From: Pseudomonas batumici
Lineage (GTDB): Bacteria > Pseudomonadota > Gammaproteobacteria > Pseudomonadales > Pseudomonadaceae
DNA: 64,000 nucleotides
Reading direction: 5' to 3'
Assembly (NCBI RefSeq): GCF_000820515.1
Contig: NZ_JXDG01000045.1
Location: forward strand, 92,521-156,520
Shown here: positions 43,258 through 51,572 of the stretch, piece by piece
Numbering within the stretch: the stretch's first letter is position 1
Layout: each line of letters begins with the position of its first letter
Program-made: the position numbers and the translations under genes
The notes under the pieces: generated by a model
Told to the model about the DNA's origin: nothing
What the model saw: the letters and a program-made list of their open reading frames with translations, nothing else
The model's database searches: none

Positions 43258-43349
43258 CCTTGTGGGAGCTGGCTTGCCAGCGATGAACGATAACGCGGAC
43301 CTCCTGAAAGACCGCATTACCCCTATCGCCAGCAAGCCGGCTCCTACAG
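43258..43349. repeat. REP pair after the GNAT gene
   Basis: Arms TTGTGGGAGCTGGCTTGCCA and CCAGCAAGCCGGCTCCTACA around a centre of about 50 bp. The left arm is slightly diverged from the other REPs of the window. Confidence 0.9.
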
Positions 43350-43363
43350 AAGCGTGCCACCCT

Positions 43364-43389
43364 AAAACGCCCCGATGCCGGGGCGTTTT
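43364..43389. terminator. Terminator after the roxA-GNAT pair
   Basis: AAAACGCCCCG, loop ATGC, CGGGGCGTTTT: a perfect hairpin with A/T tracts. Confidence 0.92.
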
Positions 43390-43475
43390 GCCGTCCGCGA
43401 TTCAACTTGACCCACCAATGGCCGAGAAACTGTCAAACTCAAGCCATTGCCAAGTCCACCGCGGAGATAACGGAC

Positions 43476-44297
43476 ATGTCCCTACGCACCCTGCTCACCG
43501 GCCTGCTGCTGGCCTGCACCCTCAGCGCCCAGGCCGCCACCGAAATCATCCCCCTGAACTACCGCACCAGCGCCGACCTGCTGCCGGTCGCCCGGGATTT
43601 CATCGGCAAGGACGGCAAGGTCAGCGCCTACCAGAACCAACTGATCGTCAATGCCGAACCCGACAAGATCAATGAACTGCGCGATTTCCTCGGCCAGCTG
43701 GATAAACCCGCCAAGCGCCTGCTGATCAGCGTCGACACCAGTGAAAACAACGACCAGAACGAAGCCATCAACGGCCAGAACCAGACCCGCATCATCAACT
43801 ATGGCACCGCGAGTCGCGACGGAGGCCTGCAACAGGTGCAGACCGTCGAAGGCGCCCCGGCGCTGATCCAGGTCGGCCAGAGCGTGCCACTGACCACCGC
43901 CATCAGCACCAATCAGTCCTTCGGCACCAGCACAAGTGCCGGCTCCGCCGCCGGCACTGGCACGACGCAAACCCTGAACCCGAACCAACAGCCACTGACG
44001 CAGATCCAGAACCAGTACCGCAACGTGACCCAGGGGTTCTACGTCACCGCCAGCGTCACCGGCGACATCGTTCACCTGTCCATCAGTACCAATCGTGACC
44101 GGATCAGCCAGGAGCGTCAGGATGTAGTGAACGTGCAAAGCACCGACACAACCGTCAGCGGACGCCTGGGCGAGTGGATCACCCTGGCCGGCGTCAATGG
44201 CCAGAGCCAGGCCGACCGGCAGGCGCTAACCCGCAGCTACTCGACCTCCGGGCGTAATGACATGACTTTGCGGGTGAAAGTCGACACCTTGGACTAA
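43476..44297 (+). CDS. Small orphan secretin-like protein
   Basis: A 273-residue exported protein: signal peptide LLTGLLLACTLSAQA, then one secretin N1-type domain (residues about 20-90, with LIVNAEPDKINELRDFLGQL), then a shortened secretin-type beta region starting near VQTVEGAPALIQVGQSVPL and ending VSGRLGEWITLAGVNGQ. A Gly/Ser/Thr-rich insert (TSTSAGSAAGTGTTQ) lies in the middle. True secretins are two to three times longer, so it may be a mini-secretin or a periplasmic accessory. No type II, III or IV pilus genes are near. CGGAG lies about 9 bases before the ATG. It stands alone. Confidence 0.7.
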   Translation: MSLRTLLTGLLLACTLSAQAATEIIPLNYRTSADLLPVARDFIGKDGKVSAYQNQLIVNAEPDKINELRDFLGQLDKPAKRLLISVDTSENNDQNEAINGQNQTRIINYGTASRDGGLQQVQTVEGAPALIQVGQSVPLTTAISTNQSFGTSTSAGSAAGTGTTQTLNPNQQPLTQIQNQYRNVTQGFYVTASVTGDIVHLSISTNRDRISQERQDVVNVQSTDTTVSGRLGEWITLAGVNGQSQADRQALTRSYSTSGRNDMTLRVKVDTLD

Positions 44298-44337
44298 GGC
44301 ACCAAAAACTGACCGATGAGTCGTATTAGACCAAAGA

Positions 44338-44363
44338 TGTAGTGCTGATAAAAAAGCACTACA
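44338..44363. promoter_or_regulatory. 26-bp palindrome upstream of the possible aceA promoter
   Basis: Perfect 9-bp arms TGTAGTGCT and AGCACTACA with an A-rich 8-bp spacer. No T-run follows on either strand, so a terminator is unlikely; an operator is a reasonable guess. It ends 6 bp before the -35 hexamer. Confidence 0.5.
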
Positions 44364-44369
44364 AAACGT

Positions 44370-44398
44370 TTGACGCGCCAAAAAACCGAAGGCATGAT
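44370..44398 (+). promoter_or_regulatory. Possible sigma-70 promoter upstream of aceA
   Basis: TTGACG (44370-44375), 17-bp spacer, CATGAT (44393-44398). Confidence 0.4.
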
Positions 44399-44796
44399 GG
44401 CCTCGCTCCCGCTAATCAGGGGCCCTGGCAAGGGCCTTCGGATCGCCGCTCTAACCTACCCACCTGAGCCGATTCGTGTCTGTACCGCCCACAAGGTGTG
44501 TTTGACGAGATTGCGACTGGAACGAAGTTGTCCCGAGGGACGGAAGCGTAATCAGGTAGAACGGCAAGACCTCTGAAGTCCGCATGAAGGCCCACGACGC
44601 CCCAATGCGCCCGACGGATCGCCCTCGCCTCGCTCACTTCCCCCTTGAGCCCCATCGTTCAATCGTCGCATTCCCCGCCAGACCGCACCTGAGTGCCTAA
44701 GCTTCTGGTCAGCGAGCAGCCGTTTGCACAACAAGTTGCGCATCCGGTGGAGCAAGGAATTTTCTACCCAAGACCTATGCGACGAGGTTTATCTCC

Positions 44797-46122
44797 ATGG
44801 CACTGACACGCGAACAGCAAATTGCAGCCCTTGAAAAAGACTGGGCTGAAAACCCGCGCTGGAAAGGCGTGACACGCACTTACTCCGCCGCTGACGTGGT
44901 CCGCCTGCGTGGCTCGGTTCAACCTGAGCACACCCTGGCCCGCATGGGCGCCGAGAAGCTCTGGAACCTGGTCACCCAGGGCGCCAAGCCGTCCTTCCGT
45001 CCGGACAAGGATTTCGTCAACTGCATGGGCGCCCTGACCGGCGGCCAGGCCGTGCAACAGGTCAAGGCCGGTATCCAGGCGATCTACCTGTCGGGCTGGC
45101 AAGTGGCCGCGGACAACAACTCCGCCGAATCCATGTACCCCGACCAGTCGCTGTACCCGGTGGACTCCGTGCCGACCGTGGTCAAGCGCATCAACAACTC
45201 GTTCCGTCGCGCCGACCAGATCCAGTGGAAAGCTGGCAAGAACCCGGGCGATGACGGCTACATCGACTACTTCGCACCGATCGTGGCCGACGCCGAAGCC
45301 GGTTTCGGCGGCGTCCTGAACGCCTACGAGCTGATGAAGAGCATGATCGAAGCGGGCGCCGCCGGCGTGCACTTCGAAGACCAGCTGGCTTCCGTGAAGA
45401 AATGCGGCCACATGGGCGGCAAGGTCCTGGTGCCAACCCAGGAAGCCGTGCAGAAGCTGACCGCTGCTCGCCTGGCAGCCGACGTGGCCGGCGTACCGAC
45501 CATCATCCTGGCCCGGACCGACGCCAACGCCGCCGACCTGCTGACCTCCGACTGCGACCCGTACGACCAGCCGTTCGTCACCGGCACCCGTACCCAGGAA
45601 GGCTTCTACAAGGTCCGCGCCGGCCTCGATCAAGCCATTGCCCGCGGCCTGGCCTACGCGCCGTACGCTGACCTGATCTGGTGCGAAACCGCCAAGCCGG
45701 ACCTGGACGAAGCCCGTCGTTTCGCCGAGGCCATCAAGAAGGAATACCCGGACCAGATCCTGTCCTACAACTGCTCGCCTTCCTTCAACTGGAAGAAGAA
45801 CCTGGACGACGCCACCATCGCCAAGTTCCAGCGCGAACTGTCGGCCATGGGCTACAAGCACCAGTTCATCACCCTGGCGGGCATCCACAACATGTGGCAC
45901 AGCATGTTCAACCTGGCGCACGACTACGCCCGCAACGACATGACCGCCTACGTGAAGCTGCAGGAGCAGGAATTCGCCGACGCGGCCAAGGGCTACACCT
46001 TCGTGGCGCACCAGCAGGAAGTCGGCACCGGCTACTTCGACGACATGACCACCGTGATCCAGGGCGGTTCGTCCTCGGTGACCGCGCTGACCGGTTCGAC
46101 CGAAGAAGAACAGTTCCACTGA
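44797..46122 (+). CDS. aceA: Isocitrate lyase
   Basis: A 441-residue glyoxylate-shunt enzyme splitting isocitrate into glyoxylate and succinate. The catalytic motif KKCGHMGGKVL has C203 as the active cysteine, and LARTDANAADLLTSDCDPYD and NCSPSFNWKKNL are characteristic. Its length is that of the E. coli type. It is expected to be induced by acetate or fatty acids. No aceB/glcB or aceK lies nearby, so the malate synthase and the Icd kinase are elsewhere. Confidence 0.97.
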   Translation: MALTREQQIAALEKDWAENPRWKGVTRTYSAADVVRLRGSVQPEHTLARMGAEKLWNLVTQGAKPSFRPDKDFVNCMGALTGGQAVQQVKAGIQAIYLSGWQVAADNNSAESMYPDQSLYPVDSVPTVVKRINNSFRRADQIQWKAGKNPGDDGYIDYFAPIVADAEAGFGGVLNAYELMKSMIEAGAAGVHFEDQLASVKKCGHMGGKVLVPTQEAVQKLTAARLAADVAGVPTIILARTDANAADLLTSDCDPYDQPFVTGTRTQEGFYKVRAGLDQAIARGLAYAPYADLIWCETAKPDLDEARRFAEAIKKEYPDQILSYNCSPSFNWKKNLDDATIAKFQRELSAMGYKHQFITLAGIHNMWHSMFNLAHDYARNDMTAYVKLQEQEFADAAKGYTFVAHQQEVGTGYFDDMTTVIQGGSSSVTALTGSTEEEQFH

Positions 46123-46187
46123 GTCCGCAGCGAGCAAGCGGCCATTCCAGAGCGGTCAAGAATTAACTGGAATGCCTGAAAAACTGA

Positions 46188-46215
46188 CGCCCCGACTGGT
46201 TCGGGGCGTTTTTTT
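46188..46215 (+). terminator. Terminator after aceA
   Basis: ACGCCCCGA and TCGGGGCGT around a 4-nt loop, followed by seven T residues. Confidence 0.93.
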
Positions 46216-46365
46216 GCCCGTCCGATCGCGAAAACATTGATCCAGGGCGGTATCAATTGCGACAAAAAGCGCTAAAACGACGCGCGACGCAACTTTCATC
46301 GCGAGTGCGTTTAAACCCACTACACTCCCTTCACCGCCTACAACCTTCATAGGAATCCGCTAAAC

Positions 46366-46384
46366 GATATCAATTATCATTCAA
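46366..46384. promoter_or_regulatory. Fur-box-like sequence upstream of nuoA
   Basis: The reverse strand TTGAATGATAATTGATATC matches the 19-bp Fur consensus GATAATGATAATCATTATC at 13 positions, with the core AATGATAAT intact. It lies about 135 bp upstream of the promoter -35. Confidence 0.35.
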
Positions 46385-46517
46385 TATTCACTTCGTTCAT
46401 TACAGCCTGGATAAAACATAATTAACAAAAAGGCCCCTAATGCCCACGCCGCATGGCCTGCGAGCCATCGAGACCTCAGCATGTCCTTATTCCAGCCAAT
46501 AATTTCGCTATAGAAAA

Positions 46518-46546
46518 TTTACTTGCCCGGTGTTTAGCCATAAAAT
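46518..46546 (+). promoter_or_regulatory. Probable sigma-70 promoter of the nuo operon
   Basis: TTTACT (46518-46523), 17-bp spacer, TAAAAT (46541-46546), predicting a start near 46553 and a leader of about 85 nt before nuoA. Confidence 0.55.
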
Positions 46547-46553
46547 CACCGGG
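46526..46553. promoter_or_regulatory. Inverted repeat overlapping the nuo promoter
   Basis: CCCGGTG and CACCGGG, 14 bp apart, straddle the -10 hexamer and reach the predicted transcription start. The placement suits a repressor site. Confidence 0.45.
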
Positions 46554-46636
46554 ATAGATTGCACTGCGACATATCGTCACTGCTTTTACTTCTTTATCAC
46601 GCTCAGAGCCCTTGCGCTCTGTTAAGGATTACCCGC

Positions 46637-47050
46637 ATGACCGAAGCGACCGGACTCATGGCCCACAACTGGGGCTTTGCCATTTTCCTGCTCGGCGTCG
46701 CCGGCCTCTGTGCCTTCATGCTCGGTGTATCCAGCCTGCTCGGGTCAAAAGCCTGGGGACGCAGCAAAAACGAACCGTTCGAGTCCGGCATGCTACCCAC
46801 CGGTAGCGCCCGCTTGCGGCTCTCCGCCAAATTCTATCTGGTCGCGATGCTGTTCGTGATCTTCGATATCGAAGCCCTCTTTCTCTTTGCATGGTCTGTG
46901 TCGGTACGCGAAAGCGGCTGGGCCGGATTCGTCGAAGCACTCGTTTTCATAGCAATTCTGTTGGCAGGTCTTGTCTACCTTTACCGAGTGGGGGCGCTTG
47001 ATTGGGCTCCGCAAGCTCGTCATAAGCGGCAGGCGAAGCTGAAACAATGA
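46637..47050 (+). CDS. nuoA: NADH-quinone oxidoreductase subunit A
   Basis: A 137-residue membrane subunit of complex I with three hydrophobic helices. KNEPFESGMLPTGSAR is the conserved loop near the quinone tunnel, and FDIEALFLFAWSVSVRESGW carries the conserved acidic residues of helix 2. The start at 46637 (MTEATGLMAHNWG) is used because the upstream in-frame extension is not conserved in the genus. First gene of the 13-gene nuo operon. Confidence 0.96.
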   Translation: MTEATGLMAHNWGFAIFLLGVAGLCAFMLGVSSLLGSKAWGRSKNEPFESGMLPTGSARLRLSAKFYLVAMLFVIFDIEALFLFAWSVSVRESGWAGFVEALVFIAILLAGLVYLYRVGALDWAPQARHKRQAKLKQ

Positions 47051-47060
47051 GGCTTTGGCA

Positions 47061-47735
47061 ATGCAATACAATCTCACCCGAATCGACCCGGATGCTCCTA
47101 ACGAGCAGTACCCGATTGGCCAACGGGAAACCGTTTCCGATCCGTTAGAAGATCAAGTCCACAAGAACATCTTCATGGGCAAGCTGGAAGACGTGCTGAA
47201 CGGCGCGGTCAACTGGGGGCGCAAGAACTCCCTGTGGCCGTACAACTTCGGCTTGTCCTGCTGCTACGTGGAAATGACCACCGCCTTCACGGCGCCCCAC
47301 GACATCGCCCGCTTCGGCGCCGAGGTTATCCGGGCATCGCCGCGCCAGGCGGATTTCATGGTTATTGCCGGCACCTGCTTCGTCAAGATGGCGCCGATCA
47401 TCCAGCGTCTCTACGAGCAAATGCTCGAGCCCAAGTGGGTCATCTCCATGGGTTCGTGCGCCAACTCCGGCGGCATGTACGACATCTACTCCGTGGTCCA
47501 GGGGGTGGACAAGTTCCTGCCCGTGGACGTCTACGTGCCTGGCTGCCCGCCCCGTCCCGAGGCATTCCTGCAAGGCTTGATGCTGCTGCAGGAATCGATT
47601 GGCCAGGAGCGTCGCCCACTTTCCTGGGTCGTCGGTGATCAAGGCGTGTACCGCGCCGAGATGCCGTCGCAAAAGGAACAGCGCCGCGAACAGCGTATTC
47701 AGGTCACCAACCTGCGCAGCCCCGACGAAGTCTGA
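47061..47735 (+). CDS. nuoB: NADH-quinone oxidoreductase subunit B
   Basis: A 224-residue peripheral-arm subunit that ligates the terminal cluster N2. The cysteines are visible in GLSCCYVEM, GTCFVKM and VPGCPPRPEAF. The ATG at 47061 (MQYNLTRIDP) is preferred over a TTG two codons earlier. It starts 10 bp after nuoA. Confidence 0.97.
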   Translation: MQYNLTRIDPDAPNEQYPIGQRETVSDPLEDQVHKNIFMGKLEDVLNGAVNWGRKNSLWPYNFGLSCCYVEMTTAFTAPHDIARFGAEVIRASPRQADFMVIAGTCFVKMAPIIQRLYEQMLEPKWVISMGSCANSGGMYDIYSVVQGVDKFLPVDVYVPGCPPRPEAFLQGLMLLQESIGQERRPLSWVVGDQGVYRAEMPSQKEQRREQRIQVTNLRSPDEV

Positions 47736-47809
47736 TCCAGATCCGCTCTGTATTAAAGAAACGAGAAGCTGGCTTCATTCTTTACGTTGACCGAAAGCGA
47801 TAAGAAACC

Positions 47810-49591
47810 ATGACTACAGGCAGTGCTCTGTACATCCCGCCTTACAAGGCTGACGACCAGGATGTGGTCGTCGAACTGAACAACCGTTTCGGCCCCGAGG
47901 CCTTTACCGCCCAGGCCACCCGCACCGGCATGCCGGTGCTGTGGGTGACCCGGGCCAAGCTCGTCGAAGTCCTGACCTTCCTGCGCAACCTGCCCAAGCC
48001 GTACGTCATGCTCTATGACCTGCACGGCGTGGACGAGCGTCTGCGCACCAAGCGCCAGGGCCTGCCGAGCGCCGATTTCAGCGTCTTCTATCACCTGCTC
48101 TCGATCGAGCGTAATAGTGACGTAATGATCAAGGTCGCCTTGTCCGAGAGCGACCTCAGCTTGCCGAGCGTCACCGGCATCTGGCCGAACGCCAACTGGA
48201 ACGAACGTGAAGTCTGGGACATGTTCGGCATCGACTTCACAGGTCACCCGCACCTGTCGCGCATCATGATGCCGCCGACCTGGGAAGGTCACCCGCTGCG
48301 CAAGGACTACCCGGCCCGCGCCACCGAATTCGATCCGTACAGCCTGACCCTGGCCAAGCAGCAGCTCGAGGAAGAGGCCGCGCGCTTCCGTCCGGAAGAT
48401 TGGGGCATGAAGCGTTCCGGCAGCAACGAGGACTACATGTTCCTCAACCTGGGTCCGAACCACCCTTCGGCCCACGGTGCCTTCCGTATCGTCCTGCAGC
48501 TGGACGGCGAAGAGATCGTCGACTGCGTCCCGGACATCGGCTACCACCACCGCGGTGCCGAGAAAATGGCCGAGCGCCAGTCCTGGCACAGCTTCATCCC
48601 CTACACCGACCGTATCGACTACCTCGGCGGGGTGATGAACAACCTGCCGTACGTGCTCGCGGTCGAGAAGCTGGCCGGCATCAAGGTGCCGGACCGGGTC
48701 GACACCATCCGCATCATGCTGGCCGAGTTCTTCCGGATCACCAGCCACCTGCTGTTCCTGGGTACCTATATCCAGGACGTCGGCGCCATGACCCCGGTGT
48801 TCTTCACCTTCACCGACCGCCAGCGCGCCTACAAGGTGATCGAGGCCATCACCGGCTTCCGCCTGCACCCGGCCTGGTACCGCATCGGCGGCGTCGCCCA
48901 CGACCTGCCGCGCGGCTGGGACAAGCTGGTCAAGGAGTTCGTCGACTGGCTGCCCAAGCGCCTCGACGAGTACACCAAGGCCGCCCTGCAGAACAGCATT
49001 CTCAGGGGCCGGACCATCGGTGTCGCCGCCTACAACACCAAGGAAGCCCTGGAATGGGGCGTCACCGGTTCCGGCCTGCGTTCCACCGGTTGCGATTTCG
49101 ACCTGCGCAAGGCCCGTCCGTACTCCGGCTACGAGAACTTCGAGTTCGAAGTCCCGCTGGCGGCCAACGGCGACGCCTATGACCGCTGCATGGTTCGCGT
49201 CGAAGAAATGCGCCAGAGCATCAAGATCATCGACCAGTGCCTGCGCAACATGCCGGAAGGCCCGTACAAGGCGGACCACCCGCTGACCACGCCGCCGCCG
49301 AAAGAGCGCACACTGCAGCACATCGAGACCCTGATCACGCACTTCCTGCAAGTTTCGTGGGGCCCGGTCATGCCGGCCAACGAATCCTTCCAGATGATCG
49401 AAGCGACCAAGGGCATCAACAGTTATTACCTGACGAGCGACGGCGGCACCATGAGCTACCGTACCCGGATCCGCACCCCGAGCTTCCCGCACCTGCAACA
49501 GATCCCTTCGGTGATCCGAGGCAGCATGGTCGCGGACTTGATCGCGTACCTGGGTAGTATCGACTTCGTTATGGCCGACGTGGACCGCTAA
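47810..49591 (+). CDS. nuoC: NADH-quinone oxidoreductase fused subunits C and D
   Basis: A 593-residue fusion, as in E. coli. The NuoC (30 kDa) part is residues about 1-190 (WPNANWNEREVWDMFGIDF is its signature). The NuoD (49 kDa) part runs from about 205, with LGPNHPSAHGAFR, GYHHRGAEKMAERQSW and the C-terminal FVMADVDR. NuoD lines the quinone site together with NuoB. nuoE begins 2 bp after the stop. Confidence 0.97.
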   Translation: MTTGSALYIPPYKADDQDVVVELNNRFGPEAFTAQATRTGMPVLWVTRAKLVEVLTFLRNLPKPYVMLYDLHGVDERLRTKRQGLPSADFSVFYHLLSIERNSDVMIKVALSESDLSLPSVTGIWPNANWNEREVWDMFGIDFTGHPHLSRIMMPPTWEGHPLRKDYPARATEFDPYSLTLAKQQLEEEAARFRPEDWGMKRSGSNEDYMFLNLGPNHPSAHGAFRIVLQLDGEEIVDCVPDIGYHHRGAEKMAERQSWHSFIPYTDRIDYLGGVMNNLPYVLAVEKLAGIKVPDRVDTIRIMLAEFFRITSHLLFLGTYIQDVGAMTPVFFTFTDRQRAYKVIEAITGFRLHPAWYRIGGVAHDLPRGWDKLVKEFVDWLPKRLDEYTKAALQNSILRGRTIGVAAYNTKEALEWGVTGSGLRSTGCDFDLRKARPYSGYENFEFEVPLAANGDAYDRCMVRVEEMRQSIKIIDQCLRNMPEGPYKADHPLTTPPPKERTLQHIETLITHFLQVSWGPVMPANESFQMIEATKGINSYYLTSDGGTMSYRTRIRTPSFPHLQQIPSVIRGSMVADLIAYLGSIDFVMADVDR

Positions 49592-49593
49592 GC

Positions 49594-50091
49594 ATGAACA
49601 GCCCGCTTATCCAGACAGACCGTTTCGCCCTGAGCGAAACCGAGCGCTCGGCCATCGAGCACGAGCTGCATCACTACGAAGACCCGCGCGCGGCGTCCAT
49701 CGAAGCCCTGAAGATCGTCCAGAAGGAACGTGGCTGGGTGCCTGACGGCGCGCTCTACGCCATCGGCGAGATCCTCGGCATTCCGGCCAGCGACGTCGAA
49801 GGCGTTGCGACCTTCTACAGCCAGATCTTCCGCCAGCCGGTGGGTCGTCACATCATTCGCGTCTGCGACAGCATGGTCTGCTACATCGGCGGCCACGAGT
49901 CGGTGGTCGGCGAAATCCAGAGCAAGCTCGGCATCGGCCTGGGTCAGACCACCGCCGACGGTCGCTTCACCCTGCTGCCCGTCTGCTGCCTCGGCAACTG
50001 CGACAAGGCCCCGGCGCTGATGATCGATGACGACACCTTCGGCGACGTCCAGCCGGCCGGCGTTGCCAAACTGCTGGAGGGCTACGTATGA
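49594..50091 (+). CDS. nuoE: NADH-quinone oxidoreductase subunit E
   Basis: A 165-residue thioredoxin-like subunit that binds a [2Fe-2S] cluster (N1a). Ligands are in VCDSMVCYIGG and VCCLGNCDKAPA. Its end overlaps nuoF by four bases. Confidence 0.97.
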   Translation: MNSPLIQTDRFALSETERSAIEHELHHYEDPRAASIEALKIVQKERGWVPDGALYAIGEILGIPASDVEGVATFYSQIFRQPVGRHIIRVCDSMVCYIGGHESVVGEIQSKLGIGLGQTTADGRFTLLPVCCLGNCDKAPALMIDDDTFGDVQPAGVAKLLEGYV

Positions 50092-51443
50092 CCCTGACTT
50101 CCTTCGGCCCTGCCAACCGCATCGCGCGCTCGGCGGAAACCCATCCGCTGACCTGGCGCCTGCGTGACGACGCCGAGCCCGTGTGGCTCGACGAGTACCA
50201 GGCCAAGAACGGCTATGCCGCCGCCCGCAAGGCGTTCGCCGACATGGCCGCGGACGATATCGTCCAGACCGTGAAGGACTCCGGCCTCAAGGGTCGCGGC
50301 GGTGCAGGCTTCCCCACCGGGGTGAAGTGGGGCCTGATGCCCAAAGACGAATCCATGAACATCCGCTACCTGCTGTGCAACGCGGATGAAATGGAGCCCA
50401 ACACCTGGAAAGACCGCATGCTGATGGAGCAACTGCCCCATCAACTGATCGAAGGCATGCTGATCAGCGCCCGCGCGCTGAAAACCTACCGTGGCTACAT
50501 CTTCCTGCGCGGCGAATACGTCACCGCCGCCAAGCACCTCAACCGTGCGGTGGAAGAAGCCAAGGCAGCGGGCCTGCTGGGCAAGAACATCCTCGGCAGC
50601 GGCTTCGACTTCGAGCTGTTCGTCCACACCGGCGCCGGGCGTTATATCTGCGGTGAAGAAACCGCTCTGATCAACTCCCTCGAAGGCCGCCGCGCCAACC
50701 CGCGCTCCAAGCCGCCCTTCCCCGCCGCCGTCGGCGTCTGGGGCAAGCCGACCTGCGTGAACAACGTCGAGACCCTGTGCAACGTGCCGGCGATCATCGG
50801 CAACGGCGTCGACTGGTACAAAGCCCTCGCCCGCGAAGGCAGCGAAGACCACGGCACCAAGCTGATGGGCTTCTCCGGCAAGGTGAAGAATCCCGGCCTG
50901 TGGGAACTGCCGTTCGGCATCACCGCTCGCGAGCTGTTCGAAGACTACGCCGGCGGCATGCGCGATGGCTTCAAGCTCAAGTGCTGGCAGCCAGGCGGCG
51001 CCGGTACCGGCTTCCTCCTGCCGGAGCACCTGGACGCGCAAATGTACGCCGGTGGCATCGGCAAGGTCGGCACCCGTATGGGTACGGGCCTGGCCATGGC
51101 GGTGGACGACAGCGTCAACATGGTCTCGCTGCTGCGCAACATGGAAGAGTTCTTCGCCCGTGAGTCGTGCGGTTTCTGCACCCCTTGCCGCGATGGCCTG
51201 CCGTGGAGCGTCAAGCTGCTGCGCGCGCTGGAAAACGGCGAAGGCCAGGCCGGCGACATCGAGACCCTGCTGGGTCTGGTCGGTTTCCTCGGCCCGGGCA
51301 AGACCTTCTGTGCCCACGCACCGGGTGCCGTCGAGCCACTGGGCAGCGCCATCAAGTATTTCCGTCCGGAGTTCGAGGCCGGCATCGCACCCAAAAGTGC
51401 TGCCGTCCCGCCTTTGGCACGGCCGATCGTAGTCGGCGCATAA
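50088..51443 (+). CDS. nuoF: NADH-quinone oxidoreductase subunit F
   Basis: A 451-residue subunit holding the NADH site, FMN and cluster N3. GRGGAGFPTGVKWG is the FMN/NADH glycine-rich loop, GAGRYICGEETALINSLEG follows, and ESCGFCTPCRDG carries the [4Fe-4S] ligands. A 129-bp gap with three hairpins separates it from nuoG, the largest gap inside the operon. Confidence 0.97.
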   Translation: MTLTSFGPANRIARSAETHPLTWRLRDDAEPVWLDEYQAKNGYAAARKAFADMAADDIVQTVKDSGLKGRGGAGFPTGVKWGLMPKDESMNIRYLLCNADEMEPNTWKDRMLMEQLPHQLIEGMLISARALKTYRGYIFLRGEYVTAAKHLNRAVEEAKAAGLLGKNILGSGFDFELFVHTGAGRYICGEETALINSLEGRRANPRSKPPFPAAVGVWGKPTCVNNVETLCNVPAIIGNGVDWYKALAREGSEDHGTKLMGFSGKVKNPGLWELPFGITARELFEDYAGGMRDGFKLKCWQPGGAGTGFLLPEHLDAQMYAGGIGKVGTRMGTGLAMAVDDSVNMVSLLRNMEEFFARESCGFCTPCRDGLPWSVKLLRALENGEGQAGDIETLLGLVGFLGPGKTFCAHAPGAVEPLGSAIKYFRPEFEAGIAPKSAAVPPLARPIVVGA

Positions 51444-51455
51444 CGTATCGAAAGG

Positions 51456-51553
51456 GAGGGCGGTCCGTGCCGCCCTCTTGCTCGCCTGAAGACGCACTTT
51501 CGATGCGCCAGGCGAGGACCAGGATTCCATTAGCCACGCCCGCAGACGCGGGC
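51456..51553 (+). other. Three consecutive hairpins between nuoF and nuoG
   Basis: Perfect inverted repeats: GAGGGCGG/CCGCCCTC (51456-51477), CTCGCCTG/CAGGCGAG (51481-51516) and GCCCGC/GCGGGC (51538-51553). None is followed by a real T-run, so they are more likely RNA processing or stability elements than terminators. Confidence 0.65.
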
Positions 51554-51572
51554 CAACGAAGAACTTTGAACC

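Larger units (their letters stand above)
44298..44796. other. Intergenic region upstream of aceA
   Basis: About 500 bp with no convincing gene; short ORFs on both strands lack family features. It contains the palindrome at 44338 and a possible promoter at 44370 described separately, and the aceA Shine-Dalgarno GAGG near 44784. If the upstream promoter is used, aceA would have a leader near 400 nt. Confidence 0.5.
46216..46636. other. AT-rich control region of the nuo operon
   Basis: About 420 bp, clearly more AT-rich than surroundings, without a gene. It holds the Fur-like site, the promoter and the inverted repeat listed separately. Confidence 0.7.

Noticed and set aside
44400..44460. Possible sigma-54 (-24/-12) promoter before aceA
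   Set aside because: The best GG dinucleotide (TGGCAAGGGC) is not followed by GC at the right distance.
46236..46257. ATTGAT...ATCAAT repeat as an Anr/FNR box before nuoA
   Set aside because: The half-sites are 10 bp apart, not the 4 bp of TTGAT-N4-ATCAA.
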